Source: Streptomyces sp. NK15101 (GTDB lineage Bacteria; Actinomycetota; Actinomycetes; Streptomycetales; Streptomycetaceae). From it: a stretch of DNA of 64,000 nt. The position numbers and the translations under genes were made by a program. This document shows, one piece after another, positions 1 to 9,795 of this stretch; the stretch's first letter is position 1, and each line of letters opens with the position of its first letter. Location of the stretch: NCBI RefSeq assembly GCF_020400725.1, contig NZ_JAINVG010000006.1, positions 1 to 64,000 of the forward strand. Reading direction: 5' to 3'. Below the pieces are notes generated by a model, which was not told the origin of the DNA, did not search any database, and saw nothing but the letters and a program-made list of their open reading frames with translations.

Positions 1-141
1 ATGCTCCTCATGCTCGCGCCTGGCACTGCGACGGCACGACCGGGTGCGCGGCCCTGGCCCGCCACCCCGATCCTCCCACGTCCGGGGGGCGAACCCGCCC
101 TCCGGTCCAGCTATCGGACGCGGTGTGATCAGATTCGGGGC
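1..141. other. Left-edge flank downstream of aroE
   Basis: No gene can be supported here. On the minus strand the stretch follows the aroE stop and holds a weak hairpin. An ATG on the minus strand at positions 11-9 could be the start of the next gene of the run (a prepilin peptidase or aroC would be expected from Streptomyces order), but only three codons lie inside the window, so it cannot be called. Confidence 0.4.
82..105 (-). terminator. Possible aroE terminator hairpin
   Basis: A 9-bp GC-rich stem with one mismatch (82-90 against 97-105) and a 6-nt loop lies about 35 bases past the aroE stop on the minus strand. There is no U-tract, which is normal for streptomycete terminators. Confidence 0.4.
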
Positions 142-984
142 CTAGCGAGCCGCCAGCGCCTGCTCCCCCGCCGCGCGCATGGCCGCGAGCGGCGCCTTGG
201 GGACGCCCGTCATCTGTTCGACCTGGAGGACGGCCTGGTGGACCAGGAGGTCGAGACCGCCGACGACCTTGCCGCCGCGCTCGGACCAGGCGGCGGCGAG
301 CGCCGTCGGCCAGGGGTCGTACAGAACGTCGAAGAGCGTGCCGACCTTGTCCGGGAGGGCGGTCGCGAGGGCGTTCGTGGTGCCGGCGGGGGTGGTCGCG
401 ATGACCAGCGGCGCCTCGAAGGCCTCCGCCGCCCGCTCCCAGTCGGCGGTGCGGACGTCCACGCCGAGCCGCTCGCCCCAGCCGCGCATCTCCTCGGCGC
501 GCGCCTCGCTCCGTACGTACGCGGTGACGGGCCCCCCGCAGATCCGGGCGAGGGCGGCGAGCGCGGAGGAGGCGGTGGCGCCGGCGCCGAGGACGGCCGC
601 CGACTCCACCTTCTCGACGCCCCGCTCGCTCAGCGCGGCGATCATGCCGGGGATGTCGGTGTTGTCGCCGACCCGGCGCCCGTCCTCCTGGAAGACGACG
701 GTGTTGACGGCCTCCACGGAGGCGGCCGTGTCGCTGACCTCGTCGAGCAGCGGGATGATCGCCCGCTTGAGCGGCATGGTCAGCGAGAGCCCGGCCCAGG
801 TCTCGTCCAGCTCCGCCACGAATCCGGGCAGCGCCGCCTCGTCGACCTCGAAGCGGTCGTACGACCGGTCGTCGAGCCCGAGCGCGGCGTACGCGGCCCG
901 GTGCAGGACCGGGGAGAGGGAGTGGGCGATCGGCGAACCGAGGACGGCCGCGCGGCGGCGCGTCTCACTGGCCCGTGTTGGCAT
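142..984 (-). CDS. aroE: Shikimate dehydrogenase
   Basis: Predicted 280-residue NADP-dependent shikimate dehydrogenase, which reduces 3-dehydroshikimate to shikimate in aromatic amino acid and folate synthesis. The N-terminal substrate domain shows GSPIAHSLSP near residues 16-25 and the catalytic lysine in TMPLK (K73). The partner aspartate is in GDNTD (D110). A glycine-rich dinucleotide motif, GAGATAS, follows at about 133-139. The ATG start lies inside the 3' end of mltG (20-nt overlap on the same strand), so translation is probably coupled. Length and motifs fit the family well. The neighbouring mltG, ruvX and alaS are the usual actinobacterial companions. Confidence 0.93.
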   Translation of the reverse strand: MPTRASETRRRAAVLGSPIAHSLSPVLHRAAYAALGLDDRSYDRFEVDEAALPGFVAELDETWAGLSLTMPLKRAIIPLLDEVSDTAASVEAVNTVVFQEDGRRVGDNTDIPGMIAALSERGVEKVESAAVLGAGATASSALAALARICGGPVTAYVRSEARAEEMRGWGERLGVDVRTADWERAAEAFEAPLVIATTPAGTTNALATALPDKVGTLFDVLYDPWPTALAAAWSERGGKVVGGLDLLVHQAVLQVEQMTGVPKAPLAAMRAAGEQALAAR

Positions 985-2725
985 TGAACTTTTCCTTCAA
1001 CCTGTTGTGCTCGGCCAGGGTCTTCGCGAACTCGGTCTTGTTCATGCCGTCGGTGGCGACGAAGTAGAGCCAGCCGTCGTTCGTCGGATTGAGCATGGCG
1101 GCGAGCGCCTCGTTGCCCGGGTTTCCGATCGGTCCCGGCGGCAGACCCTTGTGCTTGTACGTGTTGTACGGGTCCGTGTTGGTGTTCGCCTCTTCCTCGG
1201 AGATCTTGATCTCGCTCTGACCCTTCAGGTAGTTGAGGGTCGAGTCGAACTGGAGCAGCTGGACGGTCTCCATGTTGCCCGGCTTCAGGCGGTTGTAGAC
1301 GACCTCGGCCATCTTGCGGAAGTCGTCGTGGGTCTTGCCCTCCGCCTGGACCAGGCTCGCGACCGTGAGGAGTTCCCAGGGTCCCTCGACTCCGAGCCCC
1401 TTCGCCTTCGCGTTCAGGTCCAGCTTGGTGTACTCCTGGTTCGCGCGGGACACCATCTTGCGCAGCGCGTCCTCGGGCTTGCTGCCCTTGGCGACCGGGT
1501 AGCTCGCCGGGAAGAGGAATCCTTCCAGCGGGTCCTTGAGGTCATCGTGGTTCTTGGCCCACTCGGGGAGGCCGAGGGAGTCCGCCTTCGCGAGCGCGAT
1601 CTCCTTGGTGGTGCCGGGCTTGAGGTCGAGGCGCTCGTCCAGCTTCTCGTAGACCCAGGCGTTCCGCTTGCCCTCGGGGATGATCAGGTTGGCCTGGCTG
1701 GCCGGGTTCAGCATCAGCGCGACCGCGCTCTCGGCCGACATCTCCTTCTTCAGCGTGTAGACGCCCGCCTGGATCGAGAGGCCCTTGGGGTTCTTCTGCT
1801 GCGCCGAGACGAAGGCGTCGACGCTCTTGACGACGCCGGCCTTCTTGAGGATGTTGCCGATCTCGTAGCCGCCCGCGGCCTTCGGGATCTCGACCTGGAC
1901 GTCGCCGCTGCCGCTTCCCGCGTAGTCGGGCGCCGCACCGAACTCGCCCTGCCAGAACTGGTAGCCGAAGTAGCCGACGCCGCCGACGCCGCCGACCAGG
2001 ACGAGGGCGACGACCAGGCAGGCCACGCCGTTCTTGCCTTTGCGTTTCTTCGCTTTGCTCCGGCGTTCGCGGTCGCCGTCGCGGGAGCCCCGGCCGCGGC
2101 CCGGCTCCTCGTGGTGGTCGTCGTCCTCGTCGTCGCCACCGGTGAAGAAGGGGTGCTTCTCCTCCTCCGGCTCCGGGTGCGCCTCTTCCTCCGGCGCCCA
2201 GTCGACGACCGGCTCCGGCGGCTGCTGCCGGCGGCCGGGCGGCTGGGGCGGCGGGTAGGCCTCGGGCGTGTTGTAGAGGTCCGGGTTCTGGCCGCCGTAC
2301 GGATCGGCCGGGGGCGCGCCGTAGGCCATCGCCGCCTGGCCGGTCTCCCAGTTGCCGTCGTACTGCTGTGCGGGGTTCCCGGGCGTGTCGTAACCGCTGC
2401 CCGGGAACCCCGTCTCGTACTGCTGCTGCGCCTGCTGGTACTGCTGCGGGTACTGAGGCTCGGCGTACTGCTGCGGGGCCTGCTGGTACTGCTGCCCCTG
2501 CTGCTGGTACTGCTGTCCCTGCTGCTGGTACGGATCGCCCCCGTAGCCCTGGTCGGCGTGACCGCCCTGACCGTACGGGTCCGCGTAGCCCTGGCCGCCG
2601 TGGCCGTACTGGCTCGCCTGCTGCGGGTGCGGGTACTGCTGCTGGCCCTCCCACCCCTGGTCCCCGTAGAGCGGGTCCCCAGGGTGCCACGGTTCGGAGC
2701 CTGGGCCCCGGCCATACTCAGTCAT
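965..2725 (-). CDS. mltG: Endolytic murein transglycosylase MltG (YceG-like)
   Basis: A 586-residue membrane-anchored lytic transglycosylase that cuts nascent glycan strands and is thought to set glycan length. Residues 1-215 form an unusual cytoplasmic tail rich in Gln, Tyr, Gly and Pro (repeated QQQ/QQY units at 66-103), then an acidic patch and a Lys/Arg cluster. One transmembrane helix spans about 232-256. The outer part carries a LysM-like region and the YceG domain, with EGFLFPASY (401-409) and the expected catalytic glutamate in VQAEGKTH (E462). Enterobacterial MltG is around 340 residues, so the tail is an addition. Such tails are common in actinobacterial versions. It lies between ruvX (101 bases upstream) and aroE (overlap). 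Confidence 0.92.
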   Translation of the reverse strand: MTEYGRGPGSEPWHPGDPLYGDQGWEGQQQYPHPQQASQYGHGGQGYADPYGQGGHADQGYGGDPYQQQGQQYQQQGQQYQQAPQQYAEPQYPQQYQQAQQQYETGFPGSGYDTPGNPAQQYDGNWETGQAAMAYGAPPADPYGGQNPDLYNTPEAYPPPQPPGRRQQPPEPVVDWAPEEEAHPEPEEEKHPFFTGGDDEDDDHHEEPGRGRGSRDGDRERRSKAKKRKGKNGVACLVVALVLVGGVGGVGYFGYQFWQGEFGAAPDYAGSGSGDVQVEIPKAAGGYEIGNILKKAGVVKSVDAFVSAQQKNPKGLSIQAGVYTLKKEMSAESAVALMLNPASQANLIIPEGKRNAWVYEKLDERLDLKPGTTKEIALAKADSLGLPEWAKNHDDLKDPLEGFLFPASYPVAKGSKPEDALRKMVSRANQEYTKLDLNAKAKGLGVEGPWELLTVASLVQAEGKTHDDFRKMAEVVYNRLKPGNMETVQLLQFDSTLNYLKGQSEIKISEEEANTNTDPYNTYKHKGLPPGPIGNPGNEALAAMLNPTNDGWLYFVATDGMNKTEFAKTLAEHNRLKEKFNANTGQ

Positions 2726-2826
2726 CGATCCCCAAACAGCCGCGAGGCTTCCGGACGATCCGCCTCTACGTAGTGCGGCAGCTGTTCGAACACCGCCGCA
2801 TCGCGCGGAACGTTACCGTATCGCGA

Positions 2827-3291
2827 TCAGATGACCACTTCGACGCCCTCACCGGGCGGATTACCTGATACCCGTTCGGACTCAAGAGCGTTCTGAAGGA
2901 TGATCACAGCGGCGGCCTGGTCGATGACGGACCGCCCCTTCTTCGCCTTCACGCCCGAGGCCCGCAGACCCTGGGTCGCGGTGACGGTGGTCATCCGCTC
3001 GTCGACCAGCCGCACCGGCACCGGGGCGATGCCCTTGGCCATCTCCCGGGCGAAGGCGCGGACCTTGGTCGCGGCCGGGCCCTCCCGCCCGCTGAGCGAG
3101 CGGGGCAGGCCCACGACGACCTCGATCGGCTCGTACTCCTCGACGATCTGGCGGAGCCGCCGGTGGGCGGCCGGGACGTCACGTCCCGGCACGGTCTCCA
3201 CCGGCGTCGCGAGGACCCCGTCGGGGTCGCACGAGGCGACCCCGATCCGGGCGTCCCCGACGTCGACCGCGAGACGGCGGCCGCGGCGCAT
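2827..3291 (-). CDS. ruvX: RuvX/YqgF-type putative Holliday junction resolvase
   Basis: A 154-residue RNase H-fold protein of the YqgF/RuvX family, linked to resolution of recombination intermediates and, in other bacteria, to 16S rRNA 5' maturation. The first strand shows AVDVGDARIGVA with the catalytic aspartate, then VVGLPRSLSG and LVDERMTT, and a late DQAAAVIILQ motif with the final acidic residue. The ATG at 3291 begins 2 bases after the alaS stop. An in-frame GTG at 3297 would give a GTGA overlap and sits closer to the GGAG ribosome site, so either start is possible. Co-transcription with alaS is very likely. Confidence 0.9.
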   Translation of the reverse strand: MRRGRRLAVDVGDARIGVASCDPDGVLATPVETVPGRDVPAAHRRLRQIVEEYEPIEVVVGLPRSLSGREGPAATKVRAFAREMAKGIAPVPVRLVDERMTTVTATQGLRASGVKAKKGRSVIDQAAAVIILQNALESERVSGNPPGEGVEVVI

Positions 3292-3293
3292 CG

Positions 3294-5963
3294 TCACGCC
3301 GTCTCCACCACGAGGCGCTCGACGGCGGCGATGGCCTCGCCGACGGCCTCCGGGTTCTGGCCGCCGCCCTGGGCGACGTCCGGCTTGCCGCCGCCACCGC
3401 CACCGAGGGTCTTGGCGGCCGTGCGGACCAGCTCGCCGGCCTTGAGACCGCGCTCGCGGGCCGCCTCGTTGGTGGCGATGACCGTCAGCGGCTTGCCGCC
3501 CACCGTGGTGAACAGGGCCACGACCACCGGGCGGTCGGAGGGGATCCGGCCGCGCACGTCGAGGACGAGCTTGCGGAGGTCGTCGGCGCCGGTGCCGTCC
3601 GGGACCTGCCCGGTGACGAGGGCGACGCCGCGGATGTCGCGGGCGGAGTCGACGAGCCCGGCGGCGGCCTGGAGGACCTTCTCCGCACGGAACTTCTCGA
3701 TCTCCTTCTCGGCGTCCTTCAGCTTGCCGAGCATGGTGGAGATCTTCTCCGGCAGCTCCTCCGGACGGCCCTTGACGAGCTCCTGGAGCTGGGCGACGAC
3801 CGTGTGCTCCCTGGCGAGGAAGTTGTACGCGTCGACACCGACGAGGGCCTCGATGCGGCGCACGCCGGAGCCGATGGACGACTCGCCGAGCAGCTTCACC
3901 AGACCCAGCTGGGCGGTGTTGCCGACGTGCGTGCCGCCGCACAGCTCCTTGGAGAAGTCGCCGATGGTGACGACGCGCACCTGCTCGCCGTACTTCTCGC
4001 CGAACTCGGCGATGGCGCCCTGGCGCTTGGCCTCGTTGATCGGCATGACCTCGGCGTGGACGTCCAGCTCGCGCGCGAGGACCTCGTTGATCTTCTGCTC
4101 GACGTCGGTGAGGACGGCGCCGGGGACGGCGTTCGGCGAGCCGAAGTCGAAGCGGAAGCGGCCGGGCTGGTTCTCGGAACCGGCCTGGGCGGCCGTCGGG
4201 CCGAGCGCGTCGCGCAGGGCCTGGTGCGTCAGGTGCGTGGCGGAGTGGGCGCGGGCGATGGCCCGGCGGCGCTTGACGTCGATGGTGGCGTAGGCGGTGG
4301 CGCCCACGGTCACCTCGCCGACCTGCACGGAGCCCTTGTGGACCGAGACGCCCGGGACCGGCTGCTGGACGTCGCGGACCTCGATGACGGCGCCGCTGTG
4401 CAGCTTGATGCGGCCCTGGTCGGCGATCTGGCCGCCGCCCTCCGCGTAGAACGGGGTGCGGTCGAGGACGACCTCGACCTCGTCGCCCTCGGAGGCGGCC
4501 GGCGAGGGGACGCCGTTCACCAGGAGGCCGACGACCGTGGTCTCGCCCTCGGTGTTGGTGTAGCCCGTGAACTGGGTGGCGCCGTTGCTGTCGGCGATCT
4601 CCCGGTACGCGGTCATGTCGGCGTGGCCGGTCTTCTTGGCCTTGGCGTCGGCCTTGGCGCGGTCCCGCTGCTCCTTCATCAGGCGGCGGAAGCCGTCCTC
4701 GTCCACGGAGAGGCCCTGCTCGGCGGCCATCTCCAGGGTGAGGTCGATCGGGAAGCCCCAGGTGTCGTGGAGCAGGAAGGCCTTCTCGCCGGCGAGGACC
4801 GTGCCGCCGGCGGCCTTGGTCTCGGTGACGGCGGTGTCGAGGATGTTGGTGCCGCCCTTGAGGGCCTTCAGGAAGGCGGCCTCTTCGGCGAGGGCGACGG
4901 TCTCGATGCGCTTGCGGTCGGTGACCAGCTCCGGGTACTGCTCGCCCATCGTGTCGATCACGGTGTCGACGAGGTCCTGGACGACCGGGCCGGTGGCGCC
5001 GAGCAGGCGCATGTTGCGGACGGCGCGGCGCATGATGCGGCGCAGCACGTAGCCGCGGCCCTCGTTGCCGGGGGTGACGCCGTCGCCGATGAGCATCACG
5101 GAGGTGCGCATGTGGTCGGCGACCACACGGAGCGAGACGTCGCTGTCGTGGGCCTTGCCGTACTCGACGCCGGTGAGCTCGGTGGCCTTGTCGATGACGA
5201 CCTTGAGGGTGTCCGTCTCGTACATGTTCTGGACGCCCTGGAGGATCATCGCCAGGCGCTCCAGGCCGAGGCCCGTGTCGATGTTCTTCGACGGCAGCTC
5301 GCCGAGGATCGGGAAGTCCTCCTTGCCGGAGCCCTCACCGCGCTCGTACTGCATGAAGACCAGGTTCCAGATCTCCACGTACCGCTCGTCGTTGACGGCC
5401 GGGCCGCCCTCGACGCCGAATTCGGGGCCGCGGTCGTAGTTGATCTCGGAGCACGGGCCGCAGGGGCCGGGGACGCCCATGGACCAGTAGTTGTCCTTCT
5501 TGCCGAGGCGCTGGATGCGCTCGGCCGGGACGCCGACGACGTCGCGCCAGATCTGCTCGGCCTCGTCGTCCTCCTGGTAGACGGTGATCCAGAGCTTCTC
5601 CGGCTCGAGCCCGTAGCCGCCGTGCTCCACCGGGGTGGTCAGCAGCTCCCAGGCGAGCTTGATGGCGCCTTCCTTGAAGTAGTCGCCGAAGGAGAAGTTG
5701 CCGCACATCTGGAAGAACGTGCCGTGTCGGGTGGTCTTGCCGACCTCCTCGATGTCCGGCGTGCGCACGCACTTCTGCACGCTGGAGGCGCGCGTGAAGG
5801 GCGGCTTGACCTCGCCCAGGAAGTAGGGCTTGAACGGCACCATGCCGGCGGGGACGAGCAGCAGAGTCGGGTCGTCCGCGATGAGCGACGCCGAAGGGAC
5901 GACGGTGTGCCCGCGCTCCTCGAAGAAGCTCAGCCAGCGGCGGCGGATTTCAGCCGACTCCAT
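3294..5963 (-). CDS. alaS: Alanyl-tRNA synthetase
   Basis: An 889-residue class II aminoacyl-tRNA synthetase that charges tRNA-Ala. The N-terminal catalytic domain begins with the usual [18 protein letters not shown] opening and contains the motif 2 region around [20 protein letters not shown]. The editing domain carries the zinc-binding HSATH (near residue 572) and CGGTH (near 674) motifs needed to hydrolyse mischarged Ser/Gly. A glycine-rich C-Ala domain ends the protein with a GGGGGGKPD run. The start codon shares one base with the stop of the upstream DUF6167 gene (TGATG), which suggests translational coupling. No T-box-like leader was seen. Confidence 0.97.
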   Translation of the reverse strand: MESAEIRRRWLSFFEERGHTVVPSASLIADDPTLLLVPAGMVPFKPYFLGEVKPPFTRASSVQKCVRTPDIEEVGKTTRHGTFFQMCGNFSFGDYFKEGAIKLAWELLTTPVEHGGYGLEPEKLWITVYQEDDEAEQIWRDVVGVPAERIQRLGKKDNYWSMGVPGPCGPCSEINYDRGPEFGVEGGPAVNDERYVEIWNLVFMQYERGEGSGKEDFPILGELPSKNIDTGLGLERLAMILQGVQNMYETDTLKVVIDKATELTGVEYGKAHDSDVSLRVVADHMRTSVMLIGDGVTPGNEGRGYVLRRIMRRAVRNMRLLGATGPVVQDLVDTVIDTMGEQYPELVTDRKRIETVALAEEAAFLKALKGGTNILDTAVTETKAAGGTVLAGEKAFLLHDTWGFPIDLTLEMAAEQGLSVDEDGFRRLMKEQRDRAKADAKAKKTGHADMTAYREIADSNGATQFTGYTNTEGETTVVGLLVNGVPSPAASEGDEVEVVLDRTPFYAEGGGQIADQGRIKLHSGAVIEVRDVQQPVPGVSVHKGSVQVGEVTVGATAYATIDVKRRRAIARAHSATHLTHQALRDALGPTAAQAGSENQPGRFRFDFGSPNAVPGAVLTDVEQKINEVLARELDVHAEVMPINEAKRQGAIAEFGEKYGEQVRVVTIGDFSKELCGGTHVGNTAQLGLVKLLGESSIGSGVRRIEALVGVDAYNFLAREHTVVAQLQELVKGRPEELPEKISTMLGKLKDAEKEIEKFRAEKVLQAAAGLVDSARDIRGVALVTGQVPDGTGADDLRKLVLDVRGRIPSDRPVVVALFTTVGGKPLTVIATNEAARERGLKAGELVRTAAKTLGGGGGGKPDVAQGGGQNPEAVGEAIAAVERLVVETA

Positions 5964-6316
5964 CAGTGGTCCTCATTCCGGTTGTACGAACTCGTAGGCG
6001 TCTTGGAAAACGAATGGGTGGCCGGGTGCGCGACCGGGCCGAGCGCGGCCCTCCGGCGCGGCTCCGGGAGTTCCCGGCCCGGCTCGACGGGGGTGGCCAG
6101 GCCGAGGGCATCGTCCAGCTCGGCCTCGCGCTGGAGCATGCCCGCCCTCACGTCGAGGGCGAAGCCCTTGAGCCGGTGCCCGGTCTCGACGGCCTTGTTC
6201 GCCGCCTGGGCGGCGAGGCTCTCGGGGGTCAGCTGCTTCAGCTTCCGGTTGACCTTGGCGGTGGCCCACACGCCGGCGGCTGCGCCGGCCGTGAACCAGA
6301 ACGTGCGGCGGAACAT
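5963..6316 (-). CDS. DUF6167-like small membrane-associated protein
   Basis: A 117-residue protein of unknown function. Residues 4-21 form a hydrophobic N-terminal helix rich in Ala and Gly, followed by a basic amphipathic stretch (KVNRKLKQL) and a mostly helical, charged middle section. The C-terminus is Pro/Arg-rich and probably disordered. It resembles the DUF6167 family that sits beside alaS in Streptomyces. It ends on the alaS start codon and begins 6 bases after the DUF948 gene, so the three form one unit. A role at the membrane, perhaps with the DUF948 partner, is only inference. Confidence 0.8.
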   Translation of the reverse strand: MFRRTFWFTAGAAAGVWATAKVNRKLKQLTPESLAAQAANKAVETGHRLKGFALDVRAGMLQREAELDDALGLATPVEPGRELPEPRRRAALGPVAHPATHSFSKTPTSSYNRNEDH

Positions 6317-6322
6317 CGCGGC

Positions 6323-6760
6323 TCAGCCCTTCTGCTTCCGGCGTCGCGAGGACGGCACGGTACGGCCGACGATCACAGTACGGCGGTCGCCGGCCCGCGG
6401 CGCGTCCTGCGCCTCGCGGCCCCGGCCCAGCGCCTTGCGGACGCCGTAGCCGAAGGCGGCCACCTTGACGAGCGGGCCCCCGAAGGTGGAGGCGACGGTC
6501 GTGGACAGCGCGGAGGCGTTGGAGGTGACCTCCTGGACGTCCGATGCGATGGCGTCGACCCGGTCGAGCTGGGTCTGCGCCGAGCGCACGGTCGCGGACG
6601 CTTCGGCCAGCAGGGGAACGGCCTGTTCGGTCACGTCCGCCACCAGCCTGGTGGTCGCCCTGAGCGTCTGCGCCAGCCTCACCAGTGCCACGGCGAGGAA
6701 GGAGACGAGGATCGCCCAGAACACGGCCACCAGGATCCCGGCAACCTCTCCACCGGTCAC
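6323..6760 (-). CDS. DUF948 domain-containing protein
   Basis: A 145-residue protein with an N-terminal transmembrane helix (about residues 5-28, GILVAVFWAILVSFLAVAL) followed by a long heptad-like helix with few prolines, the pattern of the DUF948 family (methyl-accepting-chemotaxis-like coiled coil without signalling tips). The last 25 residues are basic. It starts the alaS transcription unit and is divergent from the STAND ATPase gene, with 157 bases between their starts that must hold both promoters. The molecular function is unknown; membrane anchoring is well supported. Confidence 0.82.
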   Translation of the reverse strand: MTGGEVAGILVAVFWAILVSFLAVALVRLAQTLRATTRLVADVTEQAVPLLAEASATVRSAQTQLDRVDAIASDVQEVTSNASALSTTVASTFGGPLVKVAAFGYGVRKALGRGREAQDAPRAGDRRTVIVGRTVPSSRRRKQKG

Positions 6761-6917
6761 TGTGCACCGCTCTCTGCTGTCGTTGGGCCTTGTGAAAGTC
6801 GTCCCCCGACCCTATCGCGCCCGGGCTGTCCCGCCGTACCGCATTACCGCCCGTGGGACGGGAGTTACGGGATCTCGATTGTACGGAGCGCGCGCGGGTG
6901 AGTACGCTCCGTGTCCC

Positions 6918-9146
6918 ATGCGACGGAGCAATCTCCCGGCGGAGCTGAACCGGTTCGTCGGACGGGCCGCCGAGCAGGCCGCACTGACGGCGCTCCTGGA
7001 GACATCTCGCCTGGTCACGATCGTGGGCGTGGGCGGAGTCGGCAAGACGCGGCTGGCGCTGCGGGCTGCCGCGGGGGCGCAGAAACGCTACGGCGAAGGA
7101 GTCCGGCTCGCCGAGCTCGCACCCCTGCGCGACCCGGATCTGGTCGCGTACGCCCTGGTGGAGGCCCTCGGGCTGACCGACCACACGCCGAAGGCCCCGC
7201 GCGAGGTCCTCGTCGAGCACCTCGCGGAGCGGCGGACTCTGCTGGTGGTGGACGGTTTCGAGCACCTCGTGGAGAGCTGCGCGCCGCTGCTGCGGGACCT
7301 CCTCGCCCACGCGCCGGAGCTCACCGTGCTCGCGGCCGGCCGGCGGCCCCTGCGGGTGGCGGGCGAGGCGGTGTTCCCGCTGGCTCCGATGGGCGAGGCG
7401 GACGCGGTGGCGCTCCTCGCCGAGCGGGCGGCCGAGGCGGGCGCGCCGGTGACCGCGGATCTCCCCGCGACCCCGGGCGCGCCGGACTTCGCGGGGACCG
7501 GGCCGCGGACGGCTCCGGCGACCGGTCCGGAGGCCGTGCGGGAGCTGTGCCGGCGGCTCGACGGGATCCCGCTCGCCCTGGAACTGGCGGCCGGCCGTCT
7601 CCCCCTCCTCTCGGCCGAGCAGATGCTGCACCGCCTCGACGACCGTTTCCGGCTGCTGACGGACGGCGGGCGCGGGGTGCTCCCCCGCCATCAGACGCTG
7701 CGCACCGCGATCGGCTGGAGCCACGAGCTGTGCACCCCGGAGGAGCGGCTGCTCTGGGCGCGGCTCTCGGTCTTCGCCGGCCCCTTCGACCTGGAGGCGG
7801 TGGAGTACGTGTGCGGGAGCCGGGAGCTGCCGCCGGAGCGGGTCCTGGACCACCTCGGGGGCCTGCTCGCGCAGTCGCTGGTGGCGCGCGAGGACACGCC
7901 GGCGGGTCCGGCCTACCGGCTCCTGGACACGGTCGCGGCGTACGGGGCGGAGTGGCTGGCGGCGCTCGGCGACACGGAGCGGATGCGGCGGCGGCACCGC
8001 GACTGGTACATGGGCCTGGCCACCTGGTGCGAGCTGGAGTGGTTCAGCCCCCGCCAGGCGGAGGTGGCGGCCCGCACGGACGCGGCGCTGCCCAATCTGC
8101 GGGCGGCGCTCGACCTGTGCCTCGAACTCCCGGAGGACGCGCACCTCGCCCAGCACCTGGCGGGCACGCTGTGGTTCGCCTGGGTGGGCTGCGGGCGCCT
8201 GTCGGAGGGCCGGCACTGGCTGGAGCGGGCGCTCGCCCTCGAGTCGGGGCACGAGGAGGCCCGGCTCAAGGCGCTGTGGGTGCTCGGATACGTGACGGTC
8301 CTGCAGGGGGACGGTACGGCGGCGGTGGCGGCGCTCCACGAGTGCGGGGAGCGGGCCCGTTCCTCGCACAACGTGCTGGCGGAGGCGTACGCGACGCACC
8401 GGATGGGCTGCCTCGCGCTGCTCTCGGACGACCTGCCGCGGGCCGAGTCGCTGATCGGGCGGGCGCTCGACTCCTACCGGGAGATCGGCGAGCTGAACAG
8501 CAACGTGCTCATGGGACAGGTCGAGGTGGCGATGGCGCGGGCCTTCCGGGGCGACCTGGAGGGGGCTGTCGCGATCTGCCGGGAGGTCCGGGAGGTCTGC
8601 GAGGAGCGCGGAGAGCTCTGGACCCGGGCCTACGCCCTGTACGTCCTGGCCTTCTCGGCGTGGACCCGGGACGCGTACGGGGAGGCGCGGGAGCTGCTCA
8701 CCGAGTGCGTCTCGGTCAATCACGCCTTCCGTGACCTGGTCGGTCTCGTCCTGGCGATCGAGCTGCTCGCGCTCGTGACGGTGAGCGAGGGCGATCCGGC
8801 GGAGGCCGCGGTCCTCCAGGGGGCGGCGGTGCCGGTGTGGGACACGGTGGGAATCCGCCTCTTCGGCTCGGAGGCGTTCGACGGGCCGAGGGCCTTGTGC
8901 GAGCAGCGGGCGGCGGAGGCCCTGGGCGCGGAGGCGTTCGACGCCGCGGTCCGGGCGGGCCGGGGCCTCTCGCTCGACGAGGTCGTGGAGCGCGCGCTCG
9001 CCCGGCACCGGGATCCGGCGGACGTCGGCGGCGCGGCGGAGGCGATGGCCCCACGGCCGTTCCGTACGGCCCGGTCGGCGGCGGTCCCGGGAACGCGGAA
9101 GCCCGCCGGCTCCCCCACCGGAAAGGGCGGGGAAGCGGCGGGCTGA
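6918..9146 (+). CDS. STAND-type ATPase / predicted transcriptional regulator-like protein
   Basis: A 742-residue P-loop protein of the AfsR/NB-ARC-like class. The nucleotide-binding core opens with NRFVGRAAEQ, the usual sensor before the P-loop, then Walker A GVGGVGKT (37-44) and a Walker B-like LLVVDGFEHL (from about 107). Related proteins normally read DNCEHL, so the G-F pair is atypical. Signature helices such as LDGIPLALELAAGRL follow. The C-terminal 350 residues look like TPR-type helical repeats. No SARP, LuxR or other DNA-binding domain is visible at either end, so if it regulates transcription it must do so through a partner. It is monocistronic, convergent with rpsD. Ligand and target are unknown. 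Confidence 0.8.
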   Translation: MRRSNLPAELNRFVGRAAEQAALTALLETSRLVTIVGVGGVGKTRLALRAAAGAQKRYGEGVRLAELAPLRDPDLVAYALVEALGLTDHTPKAPREVLVEHLAERRTLLVVDGFEHLVESCAPLLRDLLAHAPELTVLAAGRRPLRVAGEAVFPLAPMGEADAVALLAERAAEAGAPVTADLPATPGAPDFAGTGPRTAPATGPEAVRELCRRLDGIPLALELAAGRLPLLSAEQMLHRLDDRFRLLTDGGRGVLPRHQTLRTAIGWSHELCTPEERLLWARLSVFAGPFDLEAVEYVCGSRELPPERVLDHLGGLLAQSLVAREDTPAGPAYRLLDTVAAYGAEWLAALGDTERMRRRHRDWYMGLATWCELEWFSPRQAEVAARTDAALPNLRAALDLCLELPEDAHLAQHLAGTLWFAWVGCGRLSEGRHWLERALALESGHEEARLKALWVLGYVTVLQGDGTAAVAALHECGERARSSHNVLAEAYATHRMGCLALLSDDLPRAESLIGRALDSYREIGELNSNVLMGQVEVAMARAFRGDLEGAVAICREVREVCEERGELWTRAYALYVLAFSAWTRDAYGEARELLTECVSVNHAFRDLVGLVLAIELLALVTVSEGDPAEAAVLQGAAVPVWDTVGIRLFGSEAFDGPRALCEQRAAEALGAEAFDAAVRAGRGLSLDEVVERALARHRDPADVGGAAEAMAPRPFRTARSAAVPGTRKPAGSPTGKGGEAAG

Positions 9147-9180
9147 ACACCGCGGAGGTGGTACTGCTCCCGTGCTGAGA

Positions 9181-9795
9181 TCAGCGGGCGTAGTACTCGA
9201 CGACCAGCTGCTCGTCGCAGATGACCGGGATCTCCTTGCGGTTCGGGTCGCGGTCGAGGCGGAAGGCCAGGGCCTTCAGGTTGACCTGCAGGTAGCGCGG
9301 GGTCTCACCCTCGGCGGCGAAGCCACCCTCACGGGCCATCTCGAACAGCGGCTTGGTGCGGCTGCGCTCGCGGACCATGACGACGTCGTCCGGACGGACG
9401 CGGAAGGACGGCTTGTCGACCTTCTGGCCGTTGACCTGGATGTGGCCGTGGACGACCATCTGGCGGGCCTGGTAGATGGTGCGGGCGATGCCCGAACGCA
9501 GGACCAGGGCGTCGAGGCGACGCTCGAGCTCGACGACCAGCGCCTCGCCCGTCTTGCCCTCGGCCTTCTTGGCACGGTCGTAGGCGCGCGCCATCTGGCG
9601 CTCGCTGATGTCGTACTGGGCGCGCAGACGCTGCTTCTCGAGCAGACGGACCTTGTAGTCCGAGTTCTGCTTGCGGCCGCGGCCGTGCTCGCCCGGCGGG
9701 TAGGGGCGGGCCTCGAAGTACTTGACGGCCTTCGGGGTCAGCGCGATGCCGAGGGCACGCGACTTCTTGACCTTGGGACGGGACTGGTTCGCCAT
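9181..9795 (-). CDS. rpsD: 30S ribosomal protein S4
   Basis: A 204-residue ribosomal protein S4, a primary 16S rRNA binder and assembly initiator. The N-terminal region reads [17 protein letters not shown] and the S4 RNA-binding domain includes [15 protein letters not shown] and [14 protein letters not shown]. Cysteines of the zinc-binding S4 form are absent, so this is the C-minus (zinc-independent) type. It stands alone, away from the alpha operon, as is usual in actinomycetes. A GAGAGG ribosome site lies 8 bases before the ATG, and a 348-base leader/promoter region follows upstream. Confidence 0.97.
   Translation of the reverse strand: MANQSRPKVKKSRALGIALTPKAVKYFEARPYPPGEHGRGRKQNSDYKVRLLEKQRLRAQYDISERQMARAYDRAKKAEGKTGEALVVELERRLDALVLRSGIARTIYQARQMVVHGHIQVNGQKVDKPSFRVRPDDVVMVRERSRTKPLFEMAREGGFAAEGETPRYLQVNLKALAFRLDRDPNRKEIPVICDEQLVVEYYAR

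Noticed and set aside
1..11. ATG on the minus strand at the left edge
   Set aside because: Only three codons are in the window, too little to support a gene.
179..2773. A plus-strand frame of 864 codons opposite aroE and mltG
   Set aside because: Shadow of two well-supported genes.
5973..9008. A minus-strand frame of 1011 codons opposite the STAND ATPase gene
   Set aside because: Composition is Arg/Pro-rich and random; the plus frame has Walker motifs.
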